DNA of 64,000 nucleotides, from assembly GCA_016288775.1 (NCBI GenBank), contig JAEELG010000013.1, positions 1 to 64,000 on the forward strand, read 5' to 3'. The DNA comes from Bacteroidales bacterium. Lineage in GTDB: Bacteria; Bacteroidota; Bacteroidia; Bacteroidales; UBA932. Positions 1 through 10,637 of this stretch are shown here, in pieces. A program made the position numbers and the translations under genes. Under the pieces are notes generated by a model. That model worked only from the letters and a program-made list of their open reading frames with translations, had not been told where the DNA came from and did not search any database. Position 1 is the first letter of the stretch. Every line of letters starts with the position of its first letter.

Positions 1-113
1 AGATGCTCGGCTTCACCAAGGCCAACGTCACAAAGGCCATCCAGGCCATCCTCAAGGCTAATCCACGAGCCACAGTGGAACAAATTATTAAATCCGCTCT
101 GCAGATGCTGTAG
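1..113 (+). CDS. ruvA: Holliday junction DNA helicase RuvA, C-terminal fragment (5' truncated by window)
   Basis: Frame from base 3: MLGFTKANVTKAIQAILKANPRATVEQIIKSALQML*, typical RuvA domain III. Confidence 0.75.
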   Translation, partial: MLGFTKANVTKAIQAILKANPRATVEQIIKSALQML

Positions 114-144
114 GTGTTACAGCCTTCGCTGAAGAAGGACTAAG

Positions 145-160
145 TGTTCCACGTGGAACG
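145..160. promoter_or_regulatory. parS-like ParB binding site
   Basis: TGTTCCACGTGGAACG; core GTTCCACGTGGAAC (146-159) is a perfect palindrome matching GTTNCACGTGNAAC. Confidence 0.75.
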
Positions 161-165
161 CGATA

Positions 166-2044
<1,879 letters not shown>

Positions 2045-2058
<14 letters not shown>

Positions 2059-2479
2059 CCGACAAAGATTTACGAAGCAGCAGATAGTAATTCTCCTTCG
2101 ACCTCATGGTGGCGGTGTCGCTCTCGGTATGGTCGTCGTAACCGATGAGATGGAGGATGCCGTGAACTATCACCCGGTGCAGCTCTTCCTGGAATTCGGT
2201 TCCATAAAACTCAGCATTCTCGCGCACAGAGTCGACGCTGATAAAGAGATCGCCGGAAATGAGCGGCTTGTCGGAATAGTCGAATGTGATAATATCCGTG
2301 AAATAGTCGTGGCCTAAATATTGCAAGTTTATGCCAAGTATATACGGGTCGGAGCAGAAAATTATGTTTATGTCGCCAAGCCGGCAGATCTCGCTTTCGG
2401 CCACCAGCTTAAGCCAGCGGTTGTTAAACTGCCTGTTCTTGTACTCGAACCTGATATCCTCGCAAAAGTACCTTACCAT
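2045..2479 (-). CDS. ybeY: rRNA maturation endoribonuclease YbeY
   Basis: [12 protein letters not shown] metal-binding motif; overlaps mnmG start (likely operon). Confidence 0.92.
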
Positions 2480-2544
2480 CGGTTTGCCAAATTGAAAAAC
2501 AACGCAAATCTACAACAAAAATTGGAATTGAAATTTATAATTTC

Positions 2545-2552
2545 TATCTTTG
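2545..2552 (+). promoter_or_regulatory. Bacteroidetes -7 box for tonB gene
   Basis: TATCTTTG matches TAnnTTTG; TTG 20 nt upstream; 37 nt before ATG. Confidence 0.5.
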
Positions 2553-2589
2553 AGACTTGAATAGAATAAAATAAACGTAAAACAACAAT

Positions 2590-3279
2590 ATGGAAGTCAA
2601 GAAATCAGAAAAGGCCAGCCTTGAAAACAAGCGGCTTTTATTTGTCGAGATCGGATTCGTTGTAGCCCTTCTCGCCGTCCTCGCAGCTTTCGAATGGAGC
2701 AGCAAGGAAAAGGCTGACAGCGGCCTCCTCGCAGAGAACACGGAGATCATTGAGGAAGAGATGATTCCTATTACCCAGGAGACTCCTCCCCCGCCGCCCG
2801 AAATGGCCAAGATCCCCATCCTGTCCGACCAGATTGACATTATCGACGACGACATCAAGGTTAACGACAACATCATCAACCTCGAAGACGACAGCAACCT
2901 CGGCGTGGAGATTCAGGACTACGTAGAGGAAGTGAAGGAAGAGGTTGTCGAAGAAGAGACCATTCCTTTCCAGCTGGTGGAAGAGAAACCCAAGTTCCAG
3001 GGTGGCGACGCCAATGACTTCACAAAGTGGGTCAACCAGAGGCTCGTTTATCCCGACGTGGCTAAGGAGAACGGCGTTCAGGGCCGTGTCATGCTCCAGT
3101 TCACCGTGGGAACCGACGGTTCAGTATCCGGCGTCAAGGTTCTTCGTGGCGTTGATCCTTCGCTCGACAAAGAGGCTGTCCGCGTTGTATCGATGTCCCC
3201 CAAGTGGACCCCCGGCAAGCAGCGTGACCGCAAGGTTAAGGTTACCTATACCTTCCCTGTAATCTTCCAGCTTCGCTAA
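2590..3279 (+). CDS. energy transducer TonB
   Basis: N-terminal TM, PPPPP region, C-terminal TonB fold (YPDVAKENGVQGRVMLQFTVGTDGSVSGVKVLRG). Confidence 0.9.
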   Translation: MEVKKSEKASLENKRLLFVEIGFVVALLAVLAAFEWSSKEKADSGLLAENTEIIEEEMIPITQETPPPPPEMAKIPILSDQIDIIDDDIKVNDNIINLEDDSNLGVEIQDYVEEVKEEVVEEETIPFQLVEEKPKFQGGDANDFTKWVNQRLVYPDVAKENGVQGRVMLQFTVGTDGSVSGVKVLRGVDPSLDKEAVRVVSMSPKWTPGKQRDRKVKVTYTFPVIFQLR

Positions 3280-3298
3280 TTTTTTGACCTTCAAGATT

Positions 3299-3328
3299 TA
3301 AGGCCGTCCCCCGGATGGCCTTTTTTTG
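3299..3328 (+). terminator. rho-independent terminator after tonB
   Basis: AGGCCGTCCCCCGGATGGCCTTTTTTT stem-loop plus T-run. Confidence 0.75.
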
Positions 3329-3345
3329 GTAGATATTTAAGAAGA

Positions 3346-3449
3346 AGATGCTCTCTCAAAACCGTCTGCGCCCACGCAGCGTGAGTGGGAGGGGCCCATC
3401 GAAGATGGGAGGGATAGGACCGAAGGTCCGTAGTTTTGAGAGAGTATCT
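3346..3449 (+). repeat. multi-hairpin palindromic element / candidate structured leader of hflX
   Basis: 17-nt arms AGATGCTCTCTCAAAAC (3346-3362) and GTTTTGAGAGAGTATCT (3433-3449) pair with one G-U; they enclose CACG-cag-CGTG, CCCATC-gaa-GATGGG and GGACC-gaa-GGTCC hairpins. Confidence 0.75.
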
Positions 3450-3460
3450 TTTCTTTCTTT

Positions 3461-4642
3461 ATGAATATGAGCGAAGAAAGAGCAGTATTCGTAGGAATAA
3501 TCCGACAGGGCGAAGACGAACGCAAGGTCAAGGAATACCTCGACGAATTGGAATTCCTTGCCGATACCGCCGGCGTGCTCGGCGACAAAAAGTTCATCCA
3601 GAAGCTTGACAAGCCGGAGAAGGCTACATACATACGCAGCGGCAAACTCGCCGAAATCGCGGCTTATTGCGAAGATAATGGAATCACTTACGTCATCTTC
3701 GACGACGAACTCACCGCGATGCAGCAGCGCAACGTTGAAAAGGTCATCAAAAGCGCGGCAGTTATCGACCGCACAAGCCTGATCCTCGAAATTTTCTCGC
3801 AGCGCGCAAAAACATCATACGCCAAGATGCAGGTGGAGCTGGCGCGATACAACTACATGCTACCGCGCCTCGCCGGCATGTGGACGCACCTGGAGCGCCA
3901 GAGGGGCGGCATCGGCACCCGAGGCGGCATGGGCGAAAGCCAGATCGAGGTGGACCGCCGTATCGTGAGGGAGCGCATCGCCCGCCTCAAAGAGCAACTG
4001 AAGAAGGTCGATAAGCAGATGGCCACCCAGCGCAGCAACCGTGGCCAGTTGGTGCGCCTGTCGCTGGTAGGATATACCAACGTGGGCAAGAGCACGCTAA
4101 TGAACCTGCTGAGCAAATCCAGCGTGTTCGCGGAGAACAAGCTGTTCGCGACCCTGGACACCACCGTCCGCAAGGTCGTGATCGAGAACTGCCCATTCTT
4201 GCTGAGCGACACGGTGGGCTTCATCAGGAAGCTGCCCACCCAGCTCATCGAGGCCTTCAAGAGTACCCTCGACGAGGTGCGCGAGGCCGACGTGCTGGTG
4301 CACGTTGTGGATGTGTCGGCTCCCGACTTCGAGGAGCAGATGTACGTTGTCCAGAAGACGCTTGACGATATCGGCGCCGGCGACAAGCCGCAATACATAA
4401 TCTTCAACAAGATAGACAATTACGAGTACGAACCCTACGACGAGTTCTCACTCACGCCCAAGGGAAAGGACAACCGCTCCCTCGACGACATAAGGCACGA
4501 ATGGATAGACGAAAAGAAAGTGCCGTGCATTTTCATGTCGGCCCTCAGCAAGGAAGGCCTGCCGAAGCTTCGCTCGGACATTTACAAGATGGTCGCAGAA
4601 ATCCACGCCGGCCGCTGGCCGTTCAACAATTTCCTCTGGTAG
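3461..4642 (+). CDS. hflX: GTPase HflX
   Basis: RGGIGTRGGMGESQIEVDRR, GYTNVGKSTLMN, DTVGFIRKLP motifs. Confidence 0.95.
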   Translation: MNMSEERAVFVGIIRQGEDERKVKEYLDELEFLADTAGVLGDKKFIQKLDKPEKATYIRSGKLAEIAAYCEDNGITYVIFDDELTAMQQRNVEKVIKSAAVIDRTSLILEIFSQRAKTSYAKMQVELARYNYMLPRLAGMWTHLERQRGGIGTRGGMGESQIEVDRRIVRERIARLKEQLKKVDKQMATQRSNRGQLVRLSLVGYTNVGKSTLMNLLSKSSVFAENKLFATLDTTVRKVVIENCPFLLSDTVGFIRKLPTQLIEAFKSTLDEVREADVLVHVVDVSAPDFEEQMYVVQKTLDDIGAGDKPQYIIFNKIDNYEYEPYDEFSLTPKGKDNRSLDDIRHEWIDEKKVPCIFMSALSKEGLPKLRSDIYKMVAEIHAGRWPFNNFLW

Positions 4643-4672
4643 TTTGCGGGGTGGGGAGAACCTCCGCCCCGA

Positions 4673-6309
4673 CTATTTCTTGCCGACGGCGCTACTATCC
4701 TGGAAGAGTTGATTCAGCCAGGTATGCAACTTGAGGCCTTCTACCGGGCTTCCTATTTTCTTGCGTATGTTGCCGTTAATGTGCAGAATGCTGCCCGTAT
4801 GAAGAAAGTCATTCATTTCTTTGCTTGAGTATCCGGCGACATACAATGCGCACAGCCCAACCTCCTCGGCACTTAACCCATAGCCAACAAGCTTCTCTGT
4901 AAACACCGGATAAGATAAAGCATAGATCATTCCTACGGATTTCAACAACTCTTTGCGGGCTTCATTTATATGTTCTATGTCCTTTCTGGGACTAAACAGA
5001 GACGGATAGTACTTATCGTTATACAGATACGGCCTCAACGCATTCATCCGCACACTTAACTTTTCCCGCAGGCTATTGGTTTCTGCTCCGCCGCCTTCAA
5101 CCAGAGTTTTTATGAAACCGTACTCCGCCCGGGCATCGGAAACTGCGGCCTTGTATTTCTGCTCCCGCTTCAGGAACAATACAACAAGAGTAACAAGACC
5201 CAACAGCAAGAGAGCGATTGCTATGGACAACCAGATCCGTTTTCGCAGATTCTTTTCTGCCTGAATAGCATTTTGGTAGCGCTCTTCAAGGAAACGAATG
5301 TCATTGTTGAAAACGGAGAGGTTGATGGTTTCAATAATGTTCTGATATGTTCGTTCTGCCTTCAACGCTTGCTCATAATCTCCTTTTGTCTGCTTTAGAC
5401 ATGAGAGATGAAAATAATAGTCTGCCTTGGCAAAGTCATCATTATCAGCCGGGAGCCCGCACAAAGCGAAAGCCCTTTCTGCCTCTTCTAACAACCCGGC
5501 TCTATATAAAGCCTTGGAAACCAATAAATAATTAATTGGAGTTCTGGTAGAATCGCACTTGCTCTGATACTCTTGACATTTCTTTAATAGCGATTCTTTT
5601 GTTTCCGCAGTATCTGTCAGGGCAGCACGAAAACGTGATTCATAATAATCAAAAGGTAATTGCAAATTTCTTGCAGACAACCATTGTTCTAGCTCTATTA
5701 ACTCTTGGTTGGCCTTTTGTTTTTCTCCTTTTCTTCTATAGAGCGATGCTAAATCTAAGGCGTTTCTTATATAAAAACCAGGATTTGCAAGATATGGCGA
5801 AACTGCTTTTGATTTAATGATTTCGTCCAAGGCTTTATCAAGAGCGAATTGATAGTAGTAAATCCTTGCCTTACTATTATATAATCTTGATTTGTACTCA
5901 TTCGGCACCGTTTTATCCATAAGCTTTTCTGCCTCTAGATACAAATCTATCGCCTCCTTATACTTACTTGCATTCTCAAATACTCGACCTTGATAATACA
6001 ATGTAAGAAAACGATGATAGTTGTCACCGTGAGAAGAATAATAATTAACCGCTGGAGCAATCAAAGAATCTGAAGCGATGTCTATATAATTCTTATCCAG
6101 TGCCATTGAGTATAGCAGTGAAAATACAAGGCCTTGTCCTTGATTCTTCGAAAAGAAGAAATATCAATTTGCTGCAAGCTGACCAATGCGCTATCGGGCC
6201 GCTCCTGAATGAAACCCTCAATATCTATAAGATTACTATTGACGCCAACATTTCTGCAACCAATGATCAGAAATAAAACTATGGCAAGACTACCGCTGTT
6301 TGCTTTCAT
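4673..6309 (-). pseudogene. TPR-TM-HTH (LuxR-like C-terminus) regulator, frameshifted (ORFs 6082-6309 and 4673-6106)
   Basis: Both ORFs align in order with the intact paralog at 27549-29156. One missing T in the TTTT run (plus-strand AAAA 6121-6124) would restore LYFSLLYSMALDKNYID. Confidence 0.75.
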
Positions 6310-6492
6310 AGTTACAAAGGTCGCATTTTTCTATGAAGAAAAGTTGAGAATCATAGTATTTTTTTCCTTTTGTTTGCGGTTTTTCAGGCCAAACAACCGT
6401 CTGTAAGGTTGTTTGTTTATATCCATTTGATTATTAATGTATTACATAATGAAATAAATTTTATTTTTAATTTATATCTGGGTTCTTGTCCC

Positions 6493-6500
6493 TAACTTTG
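6493..6500 (+). promoter_or_regulatory. -7 promoter box
   Basis: TAACTTTG (TAnnTTTG), 28 nt before ATG 6529. Confidence 0.5.
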
Positions 6501-6528
6501 TGAGTGAGATTCATAATTTCAAAAAACA

Positions 6529-6909
6529 ATGAAACCACTTTTCTCTTTCTTAGTGCTCACTCTGCAGATATGCTTTTTGAGCTTTAACAGTTTCGGCCAA
6601 GAAATTGTTGACCCAACCCCTACTATTATTGTTATTTCAGACCCTATCGGTCAAGGCCCCAGAACTCCAAATATAGTTCCAATCTCAGGGTATGTTTATG
6701 AAAACACAATCTATTTATTCTTCAGTAACGATCTCGGTGATGTCAATGTTCGTATAGAAGATTCTTTCGGTTGTACTATTCTTTCGACAACCGTAGATTC
6801 ATCTGACGGCTCAGAGTCAATTCCCTTCAGTGGCGCTCCGGGCATTTATACCATCTATTTTACCCTGGAGGACAACACAAGTTATATTGGTAGATTTGAA
6901 GTACTATAA
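6529..6909 (+). CDS. small secreted DUF3244-like beta-sandwich protein
   Basis: Signal peptide; IYLFFSNDLGDVNVRIEDSFG...GIYTIYFTLEDNTSYIGRFEV pattern. Confidence 0.65.
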   Translation: MKPLFSFLVLTLQICFLSFNSFGQEIVDPTPTIIVISDPIGQGPRTPNIVPISGYVYENTIYLFFSNDLGDVNVRIEDSFGCTILSTTVDSSDGSESIPFSGAPGIYTIYFTLEDNTSYIGRFEVL

Positions 6910-6921
6910 TATGTTTTAGCC

Positions 6922-8793
6922 ATGAAAAAGTATTTTATATTCTTTTGTATTCTGCTCATCACTTGTATTTCTTGCAATAATGAGATAGAACCAACTACAT
7001 TCAATAAAGACGGAGAGCCTATTACCATGGATCAGGCAAAATACCTGATGAAGGATATATTGTCGACTGTTGATTTTGCTTTTATGTACAATTCACCAAT
7101 CCCGGCAAAAACTTCGTTTATTATGTATGATTATAAGGAGAAAACGAACGTGGAAACAACATCCCCGGAATATGACGCCTGGATGTTTATAGAAAACCCG
7201 TTCTACTTTTCCGACATGATTCCCACATATTATAATTGCTATTATGTCAATACCCTTTCCGGTCAAATCGAGTTGGTCAAACTTAAATCTCCTCCTCAAG
7301 AGGGTTCCGGGGAATTGTTTTCTATGACCAATTTTGTTTTATTGGTTGATGCCGGCAGCTCTCCGGACACAAAAACAGGAGAGAGAGAAGAATTATTGAG
7401 AGGTTTCAATCCTACGCCCGTAGTCACCCATAGCGGACATACTTATGCCGTGATTATTGACGGCGGTATTAATCAGAATTATAACCATATGAGATACTGG
7501 AACATGTGCCAGTTTTTGTATAGAACGCTCAAATTAAAGTATGGGCTTGACGATGATGATATCTATACACTTGTTTGTGGCGGACCATCAACTACATGGT
7601 ATTTCAGTAATGGTTTTTCCAGTTCGAGTTACCTTGATTTTGACCTTGATGGTTATGATGACATTGATTATTCGGCAACATCCACAAATATTGATACTGT
7701 TTTTGATGATATTTCAGATATAGCTATGGCGGGAGACAACCTGCTGGTTTTTGTCACGGACCATGGTGGCTTAGATAACAATACAAGCAGCATTTGTCTA
7801 TGGGGTAGTGAAGAATACTATCCAGAAGATTTAAGCGATCAAATACTGAAGATTAATTCCGGGGTAAGAATCCATGTTGTATTAGGTCAGTGCCATAGTG
7901 GAGGTTTCATTCCTGATTTAATGCTTAGCAACGTGTCTGTAACCACCTCTTGCCTTAAGAACGAAGCAGCATACGTTTATTATTACGATTCAGCCTATAG
8001 TGAATTCCTATATCATTGGATTTGTGCAATGGCTCAAATGGAGCCCTCTGGACAAGTTGTTTCCGGCGTTGATATTAACGGGGATGGTTTTATTTCATAT
8101 TATGAAGCTTATCGGTATGCTTATAACAATGATTATTATCGTTTAAACCATCCCGGAGGAAATATTGAAACCCCGCAATACCAGTGCTTAACAACGTATT
8201 TTGGTGCCAATTATGATTTAGTGGGAAATTATTCTTATGTTCCAAGACTTCGGGATGCCGGGTCTCAGGTGGACGTCAGCTATTCACATACAAAAACCTT
8301 ATATGTGGATGATTGTCCTCCTGGAGTGATCGCAGACTTCTATCCATCAGGAAATCTGGAAATAATAGCCGGAGGAAACAATTACGCAACTATCCGTTAT
8401 ACCGGCTCCCAACCTTATGAAAACAGTTCCTCAAATTATGTATATGTATCATTTCGAAATTCTAATACATCTTTACAGCCTTCGAGTGTTGATTGTATCT
8501 GCTGGAAAGGAGGTTATTACAATCAATCGTCGTTGATTTCTTTATCTTTCGGGGGGAATCCCTCTCTGTTTACTCTTCCGCAGTATTATAACAACATTGG
8601 TGTCAACTATGTCTGGAGCAGCAGTGTTTCCTCATGGTTTCCTCTTGTTCAAGATTATTACGCTTATTTCAATACCGATGACATACTGCCCCTTATTGGC
8701 GACACGGTAAGCGTATCGTTTAACAATCCATTGGGAGAATCCACGGTTATATCTCAAACATTGGAAAATATGGGATACGATATCGATTATTAA
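6922..8793 (+). CDS. secreted/lipoprotein caspase-fold (C13/legumain-like, clan CD) cysteine peptidase
   Basis: Lipobox ITCISC; H-G-G (VFVTDHGG) and Q-C-H-S-G (VVLGQCHSGGF) dyad. Confidence 0.75.
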   Translation: MKKYFIFFCILLITCISCNNEIEPTTFNKDGEPITMDQAKYLMKDILSTVDFAFMYNSPIPAKTSFIMYDYKEKTNVETTSPEYDAWMFIENPFYFSDMIPTYYNCYYVNTLSGQIELVKLKSPPQEGSGELFSMTNFVLLVDAGSSPDTKTGEREELLRGFNPTPVVTHSGHTYAVIIDGGINQNYNHMRYWNMCQFLYRTLKLKYGLDDDDIYTLVCGGPSTTWYFSNGFSSSSYLDFDLDGYDDIDYSATSTNIDTVFDDISDIAMAGDNLLVFVTDHGGLDNNTSSICLWGSEEYYPEDLSDQILKINSGVRIHVVLGQCHSGGFIPDLMLSNVSVTTSCLKNEAAYVYYYDSAYSEFLYHWICAMAQMEPSGQVVSGVDINGDGFISYYEAYRYAYNNDYYRLNHPGGNIETPQYQCLTTYFGANYDLVGNYSYVPRLRDAGSQVDVSYSHTKTLYVDDCPPGVIADFYPSGNLEIIAGGNNYATIRYTGSQPYENSSSNYVYVSFRNSNTSLQPSSVDCICWKGGYYNQSSLISLSFGGNPSLFTLPQYYNNIGVNYVWSSSVSSWFPLVQDYYAYFNTDDILPLIGDTVSVSFNNPLGESTVISQTLENMGYDIDY

Positions 8794-8875
8794 TAGCTGC
8801 GGTGCATCGTTTTTTGTGCTTATGCAACTTTTTATGTTTCAAGTGCATCTATTATAAAAAGTGTAGCATTAAAAC

Positions 8876-10033
8876 ATGAGAAAATTAATTTTGTATCTGG
8901 GTATATTGTCTACTTTTCTGGTAACTTCCTGCATCGAAGATTTTTCTGTTATTCCCATTAAGTCCAAAAGGGAAGTTGCCGTCTTTTGTATTCTTAATGA
9001 GAGCCCGATACAGCACATGAAACTGTATTATATCGGAGAGAACGGCCTGCCGGGTAATCTACCGGTAGAAGGTGCCAAAGCCTGGTTATGCAGCCAGGAC
9101 ACCACGATTGCTTTTGATTGGATTGAAGGACTGGAATGGAGCTGTAATTACCAGCCATATTATGGTGAACGGATAGAATTGAAAGTCTTGCCTCCAGGCC
9201 AGGATACTTTACGATCCGTTACCATTTTTCCAAAAGATTTCGAAGTAGTGGGAAGGCATTCCTTTATTCGTATTGAAAACGAAAAGAATCCCGCAGATAC
9301 TATTCGCGGTTTTTATAGCTACGAACTGTATGAATCAAATAAATACAACTGGGATACTTACTATACTGCTCCTATTAGTTGGGATTGTTGTCTTTGGGTT
9401 GTTCCGGGTAAGAACGAAGGATTACCTACTGCGGAATATCTGGCAACCGATCATATTGGCGTTGACGACTTCAACGTATGCCCGGGCAATATAACCGACC
9501 TTCCGTGTTTTAATCCGGATAGTATCAAGAATTCGAGTTTTCCATATGAGCCACATGAATTTCTTTTTGTTCCGGAGTGCCTTTCACACTTGAAACTGCA
9601 TCATAAGGTACTAAGAATTAAGTATTCTGGAAGCTATAATAACCCACCCAAAAAAGAGGAAGAAAACTATTTTGAAGCGTATCGCAGGAATAGTATTATC
9701 CTTCTTTCTGATACATATTATTTATATTATTTATATTATTATTATCATCATATTAATCCTGAATATTATAATCGGTATTTCGATTATATGTATGTATATT
9801 CTGTTTCCGATGAATTGGACGCGTATTTAAAAAAAACATACGAGAAGATTTTGGATTCCGATAATCTGATATCCGATATGTATGAGACCGACACTTCTTA
9901 TTCAAACATTCACGGTGGCAGGGGGGTATTTGGCTCTTGTATAGTACGTATAGCACAAGCAGGGCGTTATCCGGACAATCCGGATCCGTACAACCCTGTA
10001 ATTTATTATCCTTTTCCTATTTTTGATAAGTAG
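8876..10033 (+). CDS. DUF4249-type outer-membrane lipoprotein
   Basis: Lipobox VTSC; EVAVFCILNES start and C-terminal SNIHGGRGVFG signature. Confidence 0.7.
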   Translation: MRKLILYLGILSTFLVTSCIEDFSVIPIKSKREVAVFCILNESPIQHMKLYYIGENGLPGNLPVEGAKAWLCSQDTTIAFDWIEGLEWSCNYQPYYGERIELKVLPPGQDTLRSVTIFPKDFEVVGRHSFIRIENEKNPADTIRGFYSYELYESNKYNWDTYYTAPISWDCCLWVVPGKNEGLPTAEYLATDHIGVDDFNVCPGNITDLPCFNPDSIKNSSFPYEPHEFLFVPECLSHLKLHHKVLRIKYSGSYNNPPKKEEENYFEAYRRNSIILLSDTYYLYYLYYYYHHINPEYYNRYFDYMYVYSVSDELDAYLKKTYEKILDSDNLISDMYETDTSYSNIHGGRGVFGSCIVRIAQAGRYPDNPDPYNPVIYYPFPIFDK

Positions 10034-10040
10034 AGTTCTT

Positions 10041-10628
10041 ATGAAAAGGTTCTTTATATTAATATCTTTTTGTTTCTCTCTTTTTTCCTGTTCCTTGGAG
10101 GAGGATAGCTATAATCTTGTGGTCAATCACTATCATAGTTACATCGGTATTATGGGCGGGTCATTGTTTCTGGATATACAGTCTAATTCCCATTGGAGTG
10201 TCTCTACAACTGCAGATTGGATTAGAGTCATACCTGAATCAGGGGTTGGAGATGGAGAATTGACAGTTCTTGTTTCCGAAGCTGAAGAGCCAAGGGAAGG
10301 AAATATTCAATTCACACTTCCGGACGGAATGGTAAAAAAGGCTTTTATTTCTCAAGGGAATGAAGAAGGTTTTATAAAAATACTTGAATATCCAACTGGA
10401 TATAACGACGGAAAACAATATAAAGGTGGTTTTGTGGTACTTGCAAACAGACCCTGGACTTTGGAATGTGAAGATTGGATAAATATTTATCCAAGACATT
10501 CAAAAAAATATAGAACAGAAGTGCTATATAAGGTTACCGGAAAGTCCGGGCTGGTAAATATGCATTTTACCTTAACATTAAATGATGGAACTTGTCTTTA
10601 CCTTGAAAGTCGCTTTTTCATGTACTGA
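10041..10628 (+). CDS. BACON-domain lipoprotein
   Basis: Start at MKRFFIL (ORF 10023 is a 5' extension); lipobox FSC; SHWSVSTTADWIRVIPESGVGDGELTVLVS. Confidence 0.7.
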   Translation: MKRFFILISFCFSLFSCSLEEDSYNLVVNHYHSYIGIMGGSLFLDIQSNSHWSVSTTADWIRVIPESGVGDGELTVLVSEAEEPREGNIQFTLPDGMVKKAFISQGNEEGFIKILEYPTGYNDGKQYKGGFVVLANRPWTLECEDWINIYPRHSKKYRTEVLYKVTGKSGLVNMHFTLTLNDGTCLYLESRFFMY

Positions 10629-10637
10629 TTATTCCAG

